Positions 27,378 through 38,589 of a stretch of DNA of 64,000 nt are shown here, in pieces. Position numbers and translations under genes: made by a program. The notes under the pieces are model-generated. The model saw only the letters and a program-made list of their open reading frames with translations, searched no databases and had not been told where the DNA came from. Position 1 is the stretch's first letter. Every line of letters begins with the position of its first letter. Source of the stretch: Gerris lacustris (lineage: Eukaryota; Arthropoda; Insecta; Hemiptera; Gerridae). The stretch is from assembly GCA_951217055.1 (NCBI GenBank), contig OX578281.1, forward strand, positions 64,172,043-64,236,042, written 5' to 3'.

Positions 27378-28680
27378 ACAAAATTCATGTTAATTAACAA
27401 GTGCAATTTATTTAAAATTACTTTTTTGACTTGTAACGATTTATTTTTAGTTTATTATCCACCCGTGAAAATTTTTCTGTTTAAGAAAAATTTAGGGGCG
27501 GATCGATGTTCTAGTGAATTGTTAGGAGGTCTTTTTATTTATTATTTTAGGGCAGTCGCTGATTAGTATTCTTTCTTTGGTAGTTCTTTTGTTTTGTTCT
27601 TCTTTTTCTTTTTTTTGGGTACACTGGGTGATCCTGAGAGGTTAGGTGTCTCTGTGATCTCGTGGTGCAAGAGCACTTTGGTGGTTAGGAAAAAGTGATT
27701 TGAATAAGGGTGAGTTGGTGCTTAAGTTTTGGCAACTTAAACTAGGATCAACGAAGCAGAACACGAGAGTGGATTGCGCTGGTGGCTGTCTGAGACGCCA
27801 GTGAAAGCTTCGTGGGCCCCCCTTAAGTCCACTGACGACCCTCCCCTAGTTCAGCCGGATCGAGCCGCGAGCGTCGAAGTCTGGGAACACCTATCAAGTC
27901 AAAAATTCAAGTAAGATCGACCAATTTCTGTTCTCTACACCTTCCAGAGTGGGACGGCTTGGACCCCTTCCCCCACTCCTCCGAGGGTCTTCCCTCTTCC
28001 CTCAAACTACATCCCACTACATTCTACCATTTATTTTTTTCCAATTCTTATATTTTATTACAACCATTTATATTATTTGCAATAGCCCAGTTTGGTTGGT
28101 AGTACCACACCAATTCATAATTACAAATTACTATTATCATTATTAATTTTTTTTTAGCGAGCAGGAGACTGCTCTTAGGAGATTACCTGTGAAAGGGCCC
28201 TTAGGGAAACAAGTCAGTTTTGTAGGAAGATCTTTATTTTATTATTCACTCTATTAAAACTAGTAGTTTAATATAATTTTAATCTGTTATTGTTTCACAG
28301 GAGAGTATAATTTGTTTCTTTGTTATGTACCCTGGGCCAAAGCAAGTGAAGATTCCACTTGCCTAATAAAGAGTGATCAGTTTTTTTCATCTAATCTTTA
28401 TTTTAATTGTTTTTGTATCCTCCTTAATCATACCTACCTTTTATTATTCCCTGCCCCTTGATTCCCCATTCTCCAGTCTCCAATTTCCCTTTACCTCTGT
28501 TCCTCTGAGTTACTCTAGTGAGTGTTCAGACTTTAAAGTCCCTTTTTCTTTGTTATTAATCCTTTTTAATTTGAATGGGGTGGCGTCCACTTTAATTTGC
28601 ATTCCGTATGGTAATTCAATTGTCAGGAGACCTCAAACACTGTACAAAACCCCGCCCACCTAGCAAATCGACTGAGTTGG
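27378..28680 (+). other. GC-richer island with splice- and poly(A)-like signals, no protein
   Basis: Bases 27630-27910 are clearly richer in GC than their surroundings and contain stops in all frames. CAAGTAAGAT at 27908 resembles a 5' splice site. TTTTTTTTTAG at 28147-28157 and TTATTGTTTCACAG near 28288-28301 resemble 3' splice sites, and CCTAATAAAGAGTG at 28361 contains a poly(A) signal. This could be a spliced non-coding transcript, a transposon UTR or chance. The 96-codon frame at 28373-28663 is Ser/Leu/Phe-rich and not convincing. Confidence 0.3.
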
Positions 28681-30480
28681 GCTATAACATACTCAAATTG
28701 TAGAGCCCATAGATTTTGGGGCTACAGACTTGCAACTTCTACTAAATAATTGAATAATTGCACTATAACTTATATGAACTCATTTCTCCAAATGTCTTTC
28801 AAAAACACCCCATTCAATAATGGTGATCTAAAAGTGATATAAATTGTACATTATAGATTCACAGACCTACATGAAATTGCCTTCGGACTCTTTGTTCATG
28901 CTAAAGGCACAATTGTAGACTGGTTGGTACTTAATGTTCTTCATTATTAGGAATAACATTGCAAGTTTAATTTGTAACTATATAAAATATTTTTGATTTT
29001 TTATGAAATTTTTAACCTTTAAATAAATTTGCAAAAAATGCATTTTAATATGACTATGTCAAATTGAATAATTCAAATCCTAAATTGAATAGGAGTTAAC
29101 TTACTGTTGTTATAAGTTTATAAACTAGAAACTATTATTCACACACTATATTCTAAAGTTTTTATTATTTAAAGTAGTTTCTAGCTAAGTTCTATCGTGT
29201 AACTACCTTTCCTTCTTGCATTCTAAGTTGCAACAAATGCAAGTTATGTCGATTCAAATTGTGATTTAAGTCAGGTTAAAGTTTTGACGTCGAATAACTT
29301 CGCATTGCACCTGGATAATCCTAGCTAACTTCTAAACTCGTAGAATTGCATTTACGATTATTTAACTTTGCAACTTGTGTTCTCTACATAATCGCTTATT
29401 GTAGGGTGAAAGTTTCATCGTAGATTGTTCACTGAACTTTTTTTTAAATCATTGAAGTTTTATAAATAAAAGTAGTAGTTTGTCTTTTCACACTATATTT
29501 AGCATTTTTATTCCTTCAAAGTATATGAGGTTATTATAGTATTTTCTTCGGTTTTTTAAAGAAATAAGGCAAAACAAAACTATTTAAAATCATCTCTATT
29601 CTTATCCCTCCTATAATTCACTTGAATTGCTTTGAAACTTTAAAAAAAAAAAGAAACAACTTTTTATTCGGTTACTTTGTGCTGAAAGCTCTAGTGAATA
29701 AATAGAATGTATAAACTTTGAATAAATCTATTCCCTTACTACCAATATGGATTTTCAGTTTTGTCTTAACAGCAGTTGTTGTATTCTAATAGGAATTCTT
29801 TATTGAATAAATCTTTCTGTAATTCTCAAAGAATTGGATTTGTTTTCGTTATAAGTAAAGAACCGGGGACCGAGCGCCCACGGCGCTCGAAAAGAAGGGA
29901 CATTTTTTTAAATGTGTGGGAAAAATGAATAAACAATTCCATTTTTAGGCATATTATTAAATATGCTTGGTTATCCAATAAATATAAAGCTAAAAAGTTT
30001 GAAACTCAATTTTATTTAATAAATATATTATAGTCCAGTTATTTTAGTCATAAATATGGCTTCTATTCCAAGAAAAATCAGAGCTTCTGGAAAACATATT
30101 GAAAATCGGCAACAAGATTGCTGTCGTGTTAATAGATATTCAATACTCTTTTGATACTTGTTACATTCAAATTGTTCATACCACGTTCCACATTCAAGGT
30201 GGGACCTGTTCGTTACACATAAAACAATGTTTCACTATTGCGATTGTCACCGTAACAATTACCTTTATAAAATATTAAATCACTGGGAGACTAATATTTT
30301 TAAACCACGTCCGAACAAATTTGAAATGTCGCTCATCGTAGATATAGAATAACAGATCCCTCTATGGACTTGCCTCAGGGAAAAGCCTAAGCTATTGTCT
30401 TTGTTACGCCTTGTGCAGAAACTTCGGAGCAATTTAGTATCCAAACTGTTTATTGTATCTTAAAATTTAAGTTGATGGAT
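28681..30480. other. AT-rich region without recognisable genes
   Basis: There is one short GC-rich block (29866-29895, GGGACCGAGCGCCCACGGCG). The 64-codon frame at 30158-30352 was inspected and has no recognisable family or splice context. Confidence 0.5.
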
Positions 30481-30528
30481 AAATAAGGTGTGGTAGTAAT
30501 ATAAAAACACTTAAATCTTCATAAACGA

Positions 30529-30562
30529 GACGTTTCGACCCTGTTTTAAGGTCATTATCAAT
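30529..30562 (-). ncRNA. Hammerhead-like motif near Penelope 3' end
   Basis: On the - strand TTGATAA is followed by TGACC-loop-GGTC and GAAACGTC. The order and spacing fit CUGANGA-stem II-GAAA with two departures in the first box. The motif class is known from Penelope-like elements; here it is inferred by eye. Confidence 0.4.
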
Positions 30563-31531
30563 CTTTAATTAATCTAAAATAACAACAAACAATAAATATA
30601 AGTTAATTAATAATGCTTTAAACATTCCAAAATTTTTTTAAAAAATTTTTTTATAACCAGTCACAATACAAACAATAAATAACAAAATAATTTAGATTAG
30701 ATAACAAACAATTGATTAAAAACTTTGATTATTAATTAACAGAAATGCCAAAACTAATGAATATTAAAAAATTTTTTTATAAAACTTACAATACTGATGT
30801 CTGTATGAAGTCATTTTAGTGTAAAAACTATCTCTAAAAGAGAGGGTCATATTAAGTTAAAATAACAAAACTACTTTCACATATACAAAAAAGTCATTAA
30901 TATGAACATAACAAAGAAATTTTGGTTAAAAAAGTAACATATAAAAATATCAATTTGGAGATGTGGAACCTAAGGAACTGAACAAATAGTTATTATATAA
31001 GTTAGATAGAAATTTTTAACTGAGATTGTCGATTTTTTTATATTATTTATAAATATTAATAATTAATTAATTCATAAAATCACTGGAACTACTGTAACAC
31101 TACTAGGATTATCAATTTATTCTATGAGTATTTATGTATTGTAAATAATTGGAATCTATTTTATTTTAATAAAAGGGGAAACCAAACTGTTTTCCTTATA
31201 GGTTAGTAACTAGCGCTGTCTGGTAGTGGTGCTGGCAACTATAAATCATTAAAATAAAATCTTTATTTTATTTATTTATTAAATCTTCTATACATATACC
31301 TTCAATTATTATTAACAATTGTTATTATCAATTTTATTGTTAATATAAGTACAATAATTAAGAATCATTAATTATTTAAAATTTATTATTTGTATAATAT
31401 AAAATTTAATTTATCTTATATCTGTAATCTATTAAATGTTAAAATGTTGAGTTTCATTATTATTGTTATATTATTTATATTACTGTGGAGATTATATTTT
31501 TTATATTGTTATATTATTATTATATATTATA

Positions 31532-32419
31532 TTATCGTTTAAACCCTTTAAATATTGAGTTATAGTTTTTATTAATGTTACCTGAGTCAGTTTTATGATT
31601 GACAGTAGTCTCTAAGTTTTTGAAAATAAAAAATGATTCAAAAATTCTTCTCTTTTTAGTATTATTTTCATAACCTAAAATTTTTGTTTTATCAAAACCA
31701 AATTTATGTCCAGTGTTAAATGAGTGTAAAGCAAGGGCCGTTTTCTGGTTTCGGTTTTTTACATCATTAATATGGTAATATTTCCTACTTTTTAGTTGCT
31801 GGGAAGTTTCTCCTATATAAGACTTATCACAATTATTACAATCGATTTTGTAGATTACTCCTGATCTATTCTCTATATTGATTTTATCTTTCATATTATT
31901 AAACAACTGTAATAATTTGTCATTTGGTTTGTACGCTACGTTAATTTCTTCACAATCGTTATCTTTCATAGTTTTATGTATTTTTTCTGATAATCCTTTT
32001 ACATAAGTAAGACTTGTGAAATATTTAATTCTATTATTCGTATCTAATGTTAATTGGGATTGTGGATTATCTATTATATTCATATGCTTGTGCCATAATG
32101 ATTTAACTATTTTAAGTGGGTAAGCGTTCTCTAATAATTTGTTAAATATTAAGGTTTTAATTTCGTTAATATACTCCATATCCGTGATTTTAATTGATCT
32201 TAATATCATATTGGAGGCCGTGTTTAAAATAATATGCCTAGGAAGATTTGTGTTATAACTAAGAATTCTATTACTTTTTTCTTCTTTAGAATACCATTTT
32301 GTAGATAAAGATCCATTACTATTCCTAATTATGGTCATGTCTAAATAATTTAATTTATTATTAATTTCGCTTTCATAAGTAAATGATATTTTGTTGTTAA
32401 TATTATTAAAGGTTTCCAC
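31532..32419 (-). CDS. Penelope-like protein, C-terminal part with GIY-YIG endonuclease
   Basis: This 295-codon frame continues the reverse transcriptase of 32433-33257 after a frameshift. Its first 100 residues are the thumb-like region that follows the YIDD motif (KISFTYESEINNKLNYLDMTI). At about residues 188-215 is the endonuclease signature VIYKIDCNNCDKSYIGETSQ, including the paired Cys typical of Penelope-type GIY-YIG domains. Conserved Arg (LKSRKYYH) and a later His and Glu (ALALHSFNTGH, ESFFIF) follow in the expected order. The nuclease would nick the target to prime reverse transcription. It is very Asn/Lys/Ile-rich, in keeping with local AT content. The frame closes normally at 31532. 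Confidence 0.85.
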   Translation of the reverse strand: METFNNINNKISFTYESEINNKLNYLDMTIIRNSNGSLSTKWYSKEEKSNRILSYNTNLPRHIILNTASNMILRSIKITDMEYINEIKTLIFNKLLENAYPLKIVKSLWHKHMNIIDNPQSQLTLDTNNRIKYFTSLTYVKGLSEKIHKTMKDNDCEEINVAYKPNDKLLQLFNNMKDKINIENRSGVIYKIDCNNCDKSYIGETSQQLKSRKYYHINDVKNRNQKTALALHSFNTGHKFGFDKTKILGYENNTKKRRIFESFFIFKNLETTVNHKTDSGNINKNYNSIFKGFKR

Positions 32420-32432
32420 TGTTGTGTCCAGA

Positions 32433-33257
32433 TTATCTTTTTTTTATAATTAAAATTAAATCATCAATGTATTTATAAATTATTTTTGGTTTGACTGTTA
32501 AATTATCCAATGCTTTAATTAATATATTATTTAGGGTGATTCCGCTTAAATTAACTGATAACTTACCCCCCATTGCTACTCCGTTGATTTGTCTGTAGTA
32601 ATCATTGTTATAAGTGAAATAGCTGTTAGTGCAGCAAAATTTCAAAGATTCTAAGTATAATTGTTTGCTCTTAATATTGGTGTGAGGTTCTATTGATTCC
32701 CAATTCTGATTTATAATTTTGTACGTTTCATCTAAGGGGATGTTGGTAAATAACGACTTTACATCTAAAGAAATTAACATTTCATCCTCATTTATATGAA
32801 TATCTTTTATTTTATTTTTTAGTTGTTCAGCATTCATTACATCAAACGGATTATTTTTGTTAAGGTAATCTAGTGTAGGATTTATTAAAGTAGATAATTT
32901 TTCAATTGGTGAATTCCGGCCATCAATAATAGGCCGGAGAGGGTTATTATCTTTATGTATTTTTACCAATCCATGGATCCTTGGTAAAATACTGTGATCA
33001 ATATTTAGTTTTGTTTTTTCTTGAGGTGTTATATATTTATATTTTAATAATTTATTAATTAATTTAATGTAATCTTTTTTAATATCATTTATAGGATTAT
33101 TTCTAATTTTTCTGTATATTACTTTATCTTGTAATAATTGATCCATCTTAGATTCATATTCTACTTTTTCCATTATAATACTGTTTATTGTATGTAAAAA
33201 ATTAAAATAATGTTTCATGTGTGAAATTTTATAATCTTTAATTTTTATCTGATTCAC
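32433..33257 (-). pseudogene. Penelope-like reverse transcriptase, truncated and frameshifted
   Basis: The native part of this frame begins near VNQIKIKDY (about residue 18 of the open frame 32433-33308); the first residues come from the neighbouring tandem repeat. Landmarks: LPRIHGLVKIHK and RPIIDGRNSP (about 107-130), ISLDVKSLFTNIPLDE (184-199), GVAMGGKLS (about 243) and catalytic KYIDDLILII at the very end. The frame stops within a few codons of YIDD because of a one-base change in the A/T run at 32437-32446. The protein resumes in another frame at 32419. The N-terminal region of a full-length Penelope protein is missing. Confidence 0.85.
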
Positions 33258-33645
33258 AATTGGGAGCGAGGTATTCGCAAAAATACGTAAAAAGTCGTGC
33301 AAACACAAACACTACGCAAGCTATAGTAAGCTAGAGTTTTTGCTAAACCGTTCGTTGTACGTAAAAATGTATTATTCTTTCTTTTTGATCGTCACCATAA
33401 TTTGCCTTCGAGGTATAGGAAGCGAGATATTTGTAAAAATATGTACTATGTACGTAAAAAGTCGTGCGGCGACGGATACTAAATATTTATAGATATTCTT
33501 CGCTCTTTATTCCGTAAACCGTCCATTGTATACGTAAAAATAATCAGACTTTTTTATGGGAAATTTTGTTATCTTTAATTACTATAACCACCTTGATTGG
33601 TGGCCGAGCCATATAGGAAGCGAGATATTCGCAAAAAAACCGAAT
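33258..33645 (+). repeat. Degenerate tandem repeat, unit about 160-200 bp
   Basis: The block GAAGCGAGATATTCGCAAAAA recurs in variant form at 33262, 33420 and 33617, each time after a segment with TAAACCGT-C-TTGTA-ACGTAAAAAT. The Penelope copy was inserted in, or lost its 5' end at, this repeat. Confidence 0.6.
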
Positions 33646-33699
33646 TTGTTGACCTTGGCCCTTGAATATCTAATTTATAATGAATTTATCATAAAGAAA

Positions 33700-34250
33700 A
33701 AATATTAAACAGTACTTGTATAACATAACTTGTAAGACATTATACAGTAACGCATTTCTTCACAAGTTATAACCTTCTCTTGTTTACGAGGTTCAATTAA
33801 GATTAGATTGTAACCTTTCAGCAGAAAAATGTTCGTGGTTTTTAGCTTTTTTCGTACCGTCCCATGTTTTTGTTTACCTTATAGGTTAACTTTTTTCTGC
33901 ATCTGTACTTTAGTTGTACCCGTACAAGGCCAAAACCTTATCAATTCCCTTGATATTGGGCTCATCTTTCTTCTCTCACCGTCCCCTACACGTGGACATA
34001 TCGTTGGCTCGGTTTTGATTCGGCGTTAGCGAGATTCCAGGTACAAAGTTTTGTGCTTTTATAAGTTAAAGATATGACTAAATAAGTTTTGATTAAGAAA
34101 CATAAAATTAAGTTTTGATATTGGAAATATTCATTTTTATCAAAAACTATGGTTAATTCTTTAAGTAAGTTGTAAGGTTTGATTCCTCCAATGTAATTTT
34201 TATTGATGGTAGGGTCTAAAGGAATAATTTCAAGATAAAAAGAACTTTTT
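33700..34250 (+). repeat. Family A-related sequence, direct orientation
   Basis: Bases 33840-34060 resemble 7000-7180 (TTTTTCTGCATCTGTACTT, CTTCTCTCACCGTCCC-TACAC, TTCGGCGTTAGCGAGAT). The next family A copy (34255-34841) is in the opposite orientation, so the two form a loose inverted pair. Confidence 0.5.
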
Positions 34251-34254
34251 ATAT

Positions 34255-34841
34255 ACTACGTTTTTAAATTTTCTGTTGAATCGTATGTAATGTTGATAAT
34301 ATAATTGTTATTGTTATATAATATACAATAATGTTATTTAAAAAAAAAATAGTTCCGAATGTATTTACTTCACAAAATGACAACCATCCAGAGAGCTGAT
34401 CTTAAACCTATAAAAAAATAAATCTTTGTACAACGGATCTCCCCAACACCAAATCTAAAGCATGCCATCGATATATTTGAAATAATATAATCGATAAATA
34501 ATATAATCGATATTTCCTGTTTTGCTGTCATTCAATGTTTATCTATCACAAATTTGAGACCCGTCAAAATGAAGATTGCGTAAATATTGGATATGGCAAA
34601 ACAAATAAAATTACTTGCGGATTTTTTCCGAACTAACTTTCCGCACAGCAAAATTTGCTGAAAACTAATTAAATTCTGCTGAAAGATGGCCAAAAGTATT
34701 AAAATAATGCCTTGTCATCGTGTTCTGAGCTATGCTAAAAGTTACAAATGTCGAGCTATTCGGGAAGTTAGTTAGATATCTATTGCCAGATTTGTACCGG
34801 ACAAACAAACAAACAAGAATGCAAGCTAATAAAAAAGTAGT
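34255..34841 (-). mobile_element. MITE family A, full-length copy 2
   Basis: It begins ACTACGTTTTTAAATTTTC and ends AAAAGTAGT. The body is the reverse complement of 6625-7319, including GACAACCATC, GGATCTCCCCAACACC, AATGAAGATTGCGTAAATAT and TTCCGAACTAACTTTCC. Confidence 0.7.
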
Positions 34842-34866
34842 AAAAAATTAAAAACCCACTTTTGCA

Positions 34867-34897
34867 ATATTTCGACCTCTCTTTGGGTCATCTTCAA
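34867..34897 (-). ncRNA. Hammerhead-like motif, isolated
   Basis: On the - strand TTGAAGA is followed by TGACC-loop-GGTC and GAAAT. The first box differs from CUGANGA at one position only, but no Penelope coding sequence is next to it. Confidence 0.3.
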
Positions 34898-35019
34898 ACT
34901 TACTAGAAGATTACTATTCCATTCTGTATATAACCTAACCCCATCCAACTCCATTATTATTATATTGAAGCTTATTAACTAATATGACAGTCATAGAATA
35001 CCAATGGAATGCATAATGT

Positions 35020-36370
35020 TATTGCAGGCTCGCCTGTTTATACAGATATAGTAGATGATCGTTATCGCGGAATTTGCCTGTCAAATCTAGCTGGAACTTA
35101 TCATATTTTTCATACATTTGTAGATAACTTTATTTTAAAGTTTTTGCAGGCTCGCTGCGCTCGCCTGTTTATACCGGCATTTTTGTAGAATAATCATTAT
35201 TCAGTGAAGTTAATGCTAGCTTGCTACGGTGGCCGGTTTATACAACATAGGTAGCTAATCTTTATTGACATTTTCATGTCTTGGCTATGCTACATAACTC
35301 GAAAAGCGTTACTAAAAACTAGACTAAAAAGCGTTACAATTGTAATAGGGAGTTAGGAGGTTATAGGAGGTAGGCAATCAAGTCTGCACACATTCGATAT
35401 AGGGTCCCCTACCGCGCTCGGTAGAGCCTACCCACCCCTCCCAATCGGCTACCTACCCCACGTCTCACTCTCTTCGCTGCTCGCTTGCTACCGATCCAGC
35501 AGTCGCTCGCGCGCCCCAGCGCCCCCCCCCCCCCAACTATAACTTCTGTTCTACTACTCCTATTTGCACCGGACGAACGCCACAATCCTTAAAATTGTGT
35601 TCCTTATAAACTTACATACATAAAATTTATTTTTTTACTTTATTATTTTTTATTTTTGTTATACTATAATTTTTTGCATTTATTATAAAAATATGGGTGA
35701 AAAAGCTAAAAGATTACTTCTTAATAAACTGGAAAAGAAGAAAAATGCATAATTTACAAACGCTAGAATCATTGACATTTTCATGTCTTATAAACTCGAA
35801 AAGCGTTACCAAAAGACGACACTAAAAAGGGTTACACAAGCGTTACCAAAAGACGACACTAAAAAGCGTTACCAAAAGACAACAGCAAAAAGCGTTACAC
35901 AAGCGTTACCAAAAGAACGACACCAAAATGCGTTACATGAAAATGTCTCACTGTCATGCAGACTCGAATGCAAGAAGTGTTTTTTAATAAAGTTATTGCA
36001 GGCTCACGTGCCTGTCTAGGCAGTATTTGTTGAATAAACAGGCAAGCGCAGCGAACCTGCATTAACATTTCTACAAACAGGCGAGTGTAGTAAGCCTGCA
36101 ATGAATTATTAAATAAGAACTATTTTTAAATGCTGTCTAGACAGGGGAGCGTAGTGAGCTTGCAATAAATTTTGTAAAACATTATCTACAAGTGCATGGA
36201 AAATAAGATAAGTCCCAACTGCCTAGACAGGCAAGCGGCAGCAAGCCTGCAATAACATAATCTACAAATTCTGTAGCGAGCCTCCAATAATTCAATTACA
36301 CATAATAATTATCTACGTAATATATCCTGTATAAACAGGCGTGCGTAACGAGCCTGCAATAACTTTATAA
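35020..36370. repeat. Cluster of CAGGCGAGCG/CGAGCCTG palindromes
   Basis: At least eight copies of a 20-odd-base palindrome (CAGGCGAGCG-TAG-CGAGCCTG, followed by CAATAA) occur near 35025, 35144, 35998, 36038, 36075, 36137, 36224 and 36333. The two left-hand copies are in the opposite orientation. Spacing is irregular (about 40-110 bases within the right group). Between the two groups lies a CG-rich block (35396-35530) and a minisatellite (35790-35940). The palindromes are the only conserved parts; the spacers are AT-rich and unrelated. Confidence 0.75.
35790..35940 (+). repeat. Minisatellite based on AAGCGTTACCAAAAGACGAC
   Basis: A unit of about 30-50 bases, built from AAAAAGCGTTAC(ACAAGCGTTAC)CAAAAGACGACA, is repeated four to five times. 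Similar single motifs occur at 35296-35340 and, inverted, at 51095-51110. The 78-codon frame here is a by-product of the repeat. Confidence 0.75.
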
Positions 36371-36389
36371 ATAAAGACCAACCGGCCTT

Positions 36390-36715
36390 ATAAATATCTT
36401 TAAACGATGAGTAGTAATAACCCATGCTGTCTAAAACTTTTTTCTTTTTAGTCGTCCATCATATCGGCCACCATATTGAAAATATTAAGTTTAATATTTT
36501 AATAGTTACGAACTCTTTTCTTATTCTTACCTTTTAAACGATGTTCAACATGTCATGCCGATTAAACTTTTTTCTTAGTCATCCTTCTAATTTGCCGACA
36601 TCTTGAAAATATTAGATATGAAATTTGAATAGTTATTTTCTCTTTTTATACTTTTAAATACCTTTAAAACAATGAATGTACATGTCATGCTGACAAAAAA
36701 AAATTGTTTTTCAAA
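36390..36715 (+). repeat. Degenerate tandem copies of family T
   Basis: Three units of about 130 bases share CTTTTAAACGATG, CATGTCATGC-GA, CTTTTTTCTTAGTC and ATCTTGAAAATATTA, which match the body of family T (25140-25450). Confidence 0.55.
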
Positions 36716-37680
36716 ATGAAAACTAACGAAAATTGGTTGGCTCAATTACCGTTGTTATTATTTTAAACTTGATTTTTGTAAAATATCGTTTATTTATTTA
36801 ATTAATTTAAAAACGTTTTCAGCTCTTTTAGCTTGAACCTGTATAGAATACTATAATGTAAATAAAAATAGAAAATAAATAAATAAACAATTACACAAAA
36901 AAAATCAATTCTATTTCCTTCTTATAGTTGTTAAGTTTTTTTTCATTATCCGCTTCTCTCATTTTATTCTAGCTTTGTCTCTAATTAAATCCTCCCCCCC
37001 CCCCTCCTAAACCCCCTTGAAAATTAATTTTAAGGTCGTTTTATTGAATGAAAAAAAACGGAAAAAATAATTATCTTTACACTTTCCTAAAGAAAGTAAA
37101 ACGATTTTTAGGGGTGGGATATCCGAATCTTTTTTTTTTAATTTAGGTAAATTATTCCTAATCAATATGCCATTAGTAAGTCTTCCCTTCAAGAAGTTTA
37201 AGGAAGGGAAACGAACTACCCTTGACTTTTAAACACTGGCTGTAATCGACTTTAGAAATTAATAAGAGCCAATATGCTGGCAGTGATATCCCCTGAAATT
37301 AAAAATAAAAAAAGGGATTTTCTATCAAAAGTGCAAATGAAAATGGAAATGGATTTTTTTTTTAAAATAATAATTTGGTTGAATTACAAAATTGAATAAA
37401 ATATACTTTTAATTCTCATATTTTAAGAAATATTTTTCAATATTCAGTTAATTATTAACGATGTAGTTCTCTTAAAACACCGTAGATCCTAACAGTGACG
37501 TCAAGACCTGCGCTATGATTATCTACCTTGAGACATAGATCATGATATCGTTTTTGAAAGCCTACATTATAGTTGTATATTTCAATAAGTATTATGCTAT
37601 TTATGTATTAATCCTACATTTAATTTTGTCTGTCGTATAATTTTATTCAATTAATTTACAGCGGAATTTTTCTGTTTTCA
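36716..37680. other. AT-rich DNA, probably intronic
   Basis: No gene or repeat was recognised apart from a C run at 36997-37005. It ends in the polypyrimidine tract of the candidate exon. Confidence 0.4.
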
Positions 37681-37681
37681 G

Positions 37682-37759
37682 GCTGAAGTGGTTATGGAAG
37701 GAAATGAAAACATTCCAGGTCCTCCGCAACCAGAAGAAAAACTCCGAACTGACCCACTT
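37682..37759 (+). CDS. Candidate internal exon of a host gene (78 nt)
   Basis: A strong 3' splice site (TTTTTCTGTTTTCAG, ending 37681) and a consensus 5' splice site (GTAAGT, 37760-37765) enclose exactly 26 codons. Frame 0 is open and reads AEVVMEGNENIPGPPQPEEK and onward to RTDPL, an acidic, Pro-rich linker-like peptide with ordinary codon use. Frame +1 is also open but Trp/Lys-rich; frame +2 has a stop at once. Because the length is a multiple of three, the exon could be skipped without changing frame. It is GC-richer than the flanks and belongs to no repeat seen here. I do not recognise the protein. If real, the window is intron on both sides and the gene is on the + strand. Confidence 0.55.
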
Positions 37760-37919
37760 GTAAGTTTTTCTCATATGTTAATTAATTTAATTAATGCTAG
37801 CTTAATAATAATTAAATCAGAGAACTAAGTGGTTAGCGACCTCGCCAACTCTTGCCTGAAACCATATTATCGTCATTAAAAGATTTTTAGGGTTAAGATG
37901 CCATAAGGAGGTGGGATAT

Positions 37920-38400
37920 GTTTCTCTCTGATGATATTGCCATATTGAAGTGTAAAGTGGTCGATTCTCTTCAGTCCAGCAGGACGTGTACTAGGTTGGC
38001 TCAATAGACAAACCTACTTTCTATCTGATGATGTTATTGTGTGGAAGTGAGAAGTGGTCGATCCTCTTCAGTCCAGCAGGACGTGCACTTGGTTGGCTCA
38101 ATAGACGAACCTACTTTCTATCTGATGATGTTATTATGTGGAAGTGTGAAGTGGCCGATCCTCTTCAGTCCAGCAGGACGGGCACTTGGTTGGCTCAATA
38201 GACGAACCTACTTTCTATCTGATGATGTTATTGTGTGGAAGTGTGAAGTGGTCGATCCTCTTCAGTCCAGCAGGACGTGCACTTGGTTGGCTCATTAGAC
38301 GTACCTACTTTCTATCTGATGATGATATCATGTGGAAATGTGAAGTGGCAGGTCCTGCTCTGTCCAGCAGGACGGACGTGGTGTACTAGTTAGTAGTAGT
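37920..38400 (+). repeat. 97-bp minisatellite, about five copies
   Basis: CTATCTGATGATGTTATT recurs at 38021, 38118, 38215 and 38312 (spacing exactly 97). Units share GTGGAAGTGTGAAGTGG, TCGATCCTCTTCAGTCCAGC and TTGGTTGGCTCAATAGACG. A further unit lies at 38885-39000, displaced by the insertion of 38400-38880. The 85- and 67-codon frames here come from the repeat. Confidence 0.92.
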
Positions 38401-38589
38401 AGTCTAGTACTTCCTACTAGAACGGGTAGGACGAACCACATGTTCGAACCTTGCAATTAGGCCATCTCTTAGGCCCTTTTTACGCCTCCTGGTGGAGAGT
38501 TCCAGCTACTTCACACATCATACATTTGTTCATTGTACCACCGAAGCGAGTATGGTGTGGTCATTAGTAAGCTATATAAGCGTGGGTAG

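Larger units (their letters stand above)
30500..33257 (-). mobile_element. Penelope-like retroelement, 5'-truncated
   Basis: On the - strand the element has a Penelope-type reverse transcriptase followed by a GIY-YIG endonuclease, a combination found only in Penelope-like elements. Its 5' end stops at about 33257, where the sequence passes into an unrelated tandem repeat. The 3' region (30500-31530) is AT-rich and non-coding and contains a hammerhead-like motif near its far end. One frameshift splits the coding region. 5' truncation is usual for target-primed insertion. Confidence 0.85.

Noticed and set aside
28373..28663. A 96-codon hydrophobic frame.
   Set aside because: The T-rich DNA gives a low-complexity Phe/Leu/Ser peptide; there is no ATG in good context.
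38041..38389. Two overlapping frames of 85 and 67 codons.
   Set aside because: They are produced by the 97-bp minisatellite, whose length is not a multiple of three, so the frame changes from unit to unit.
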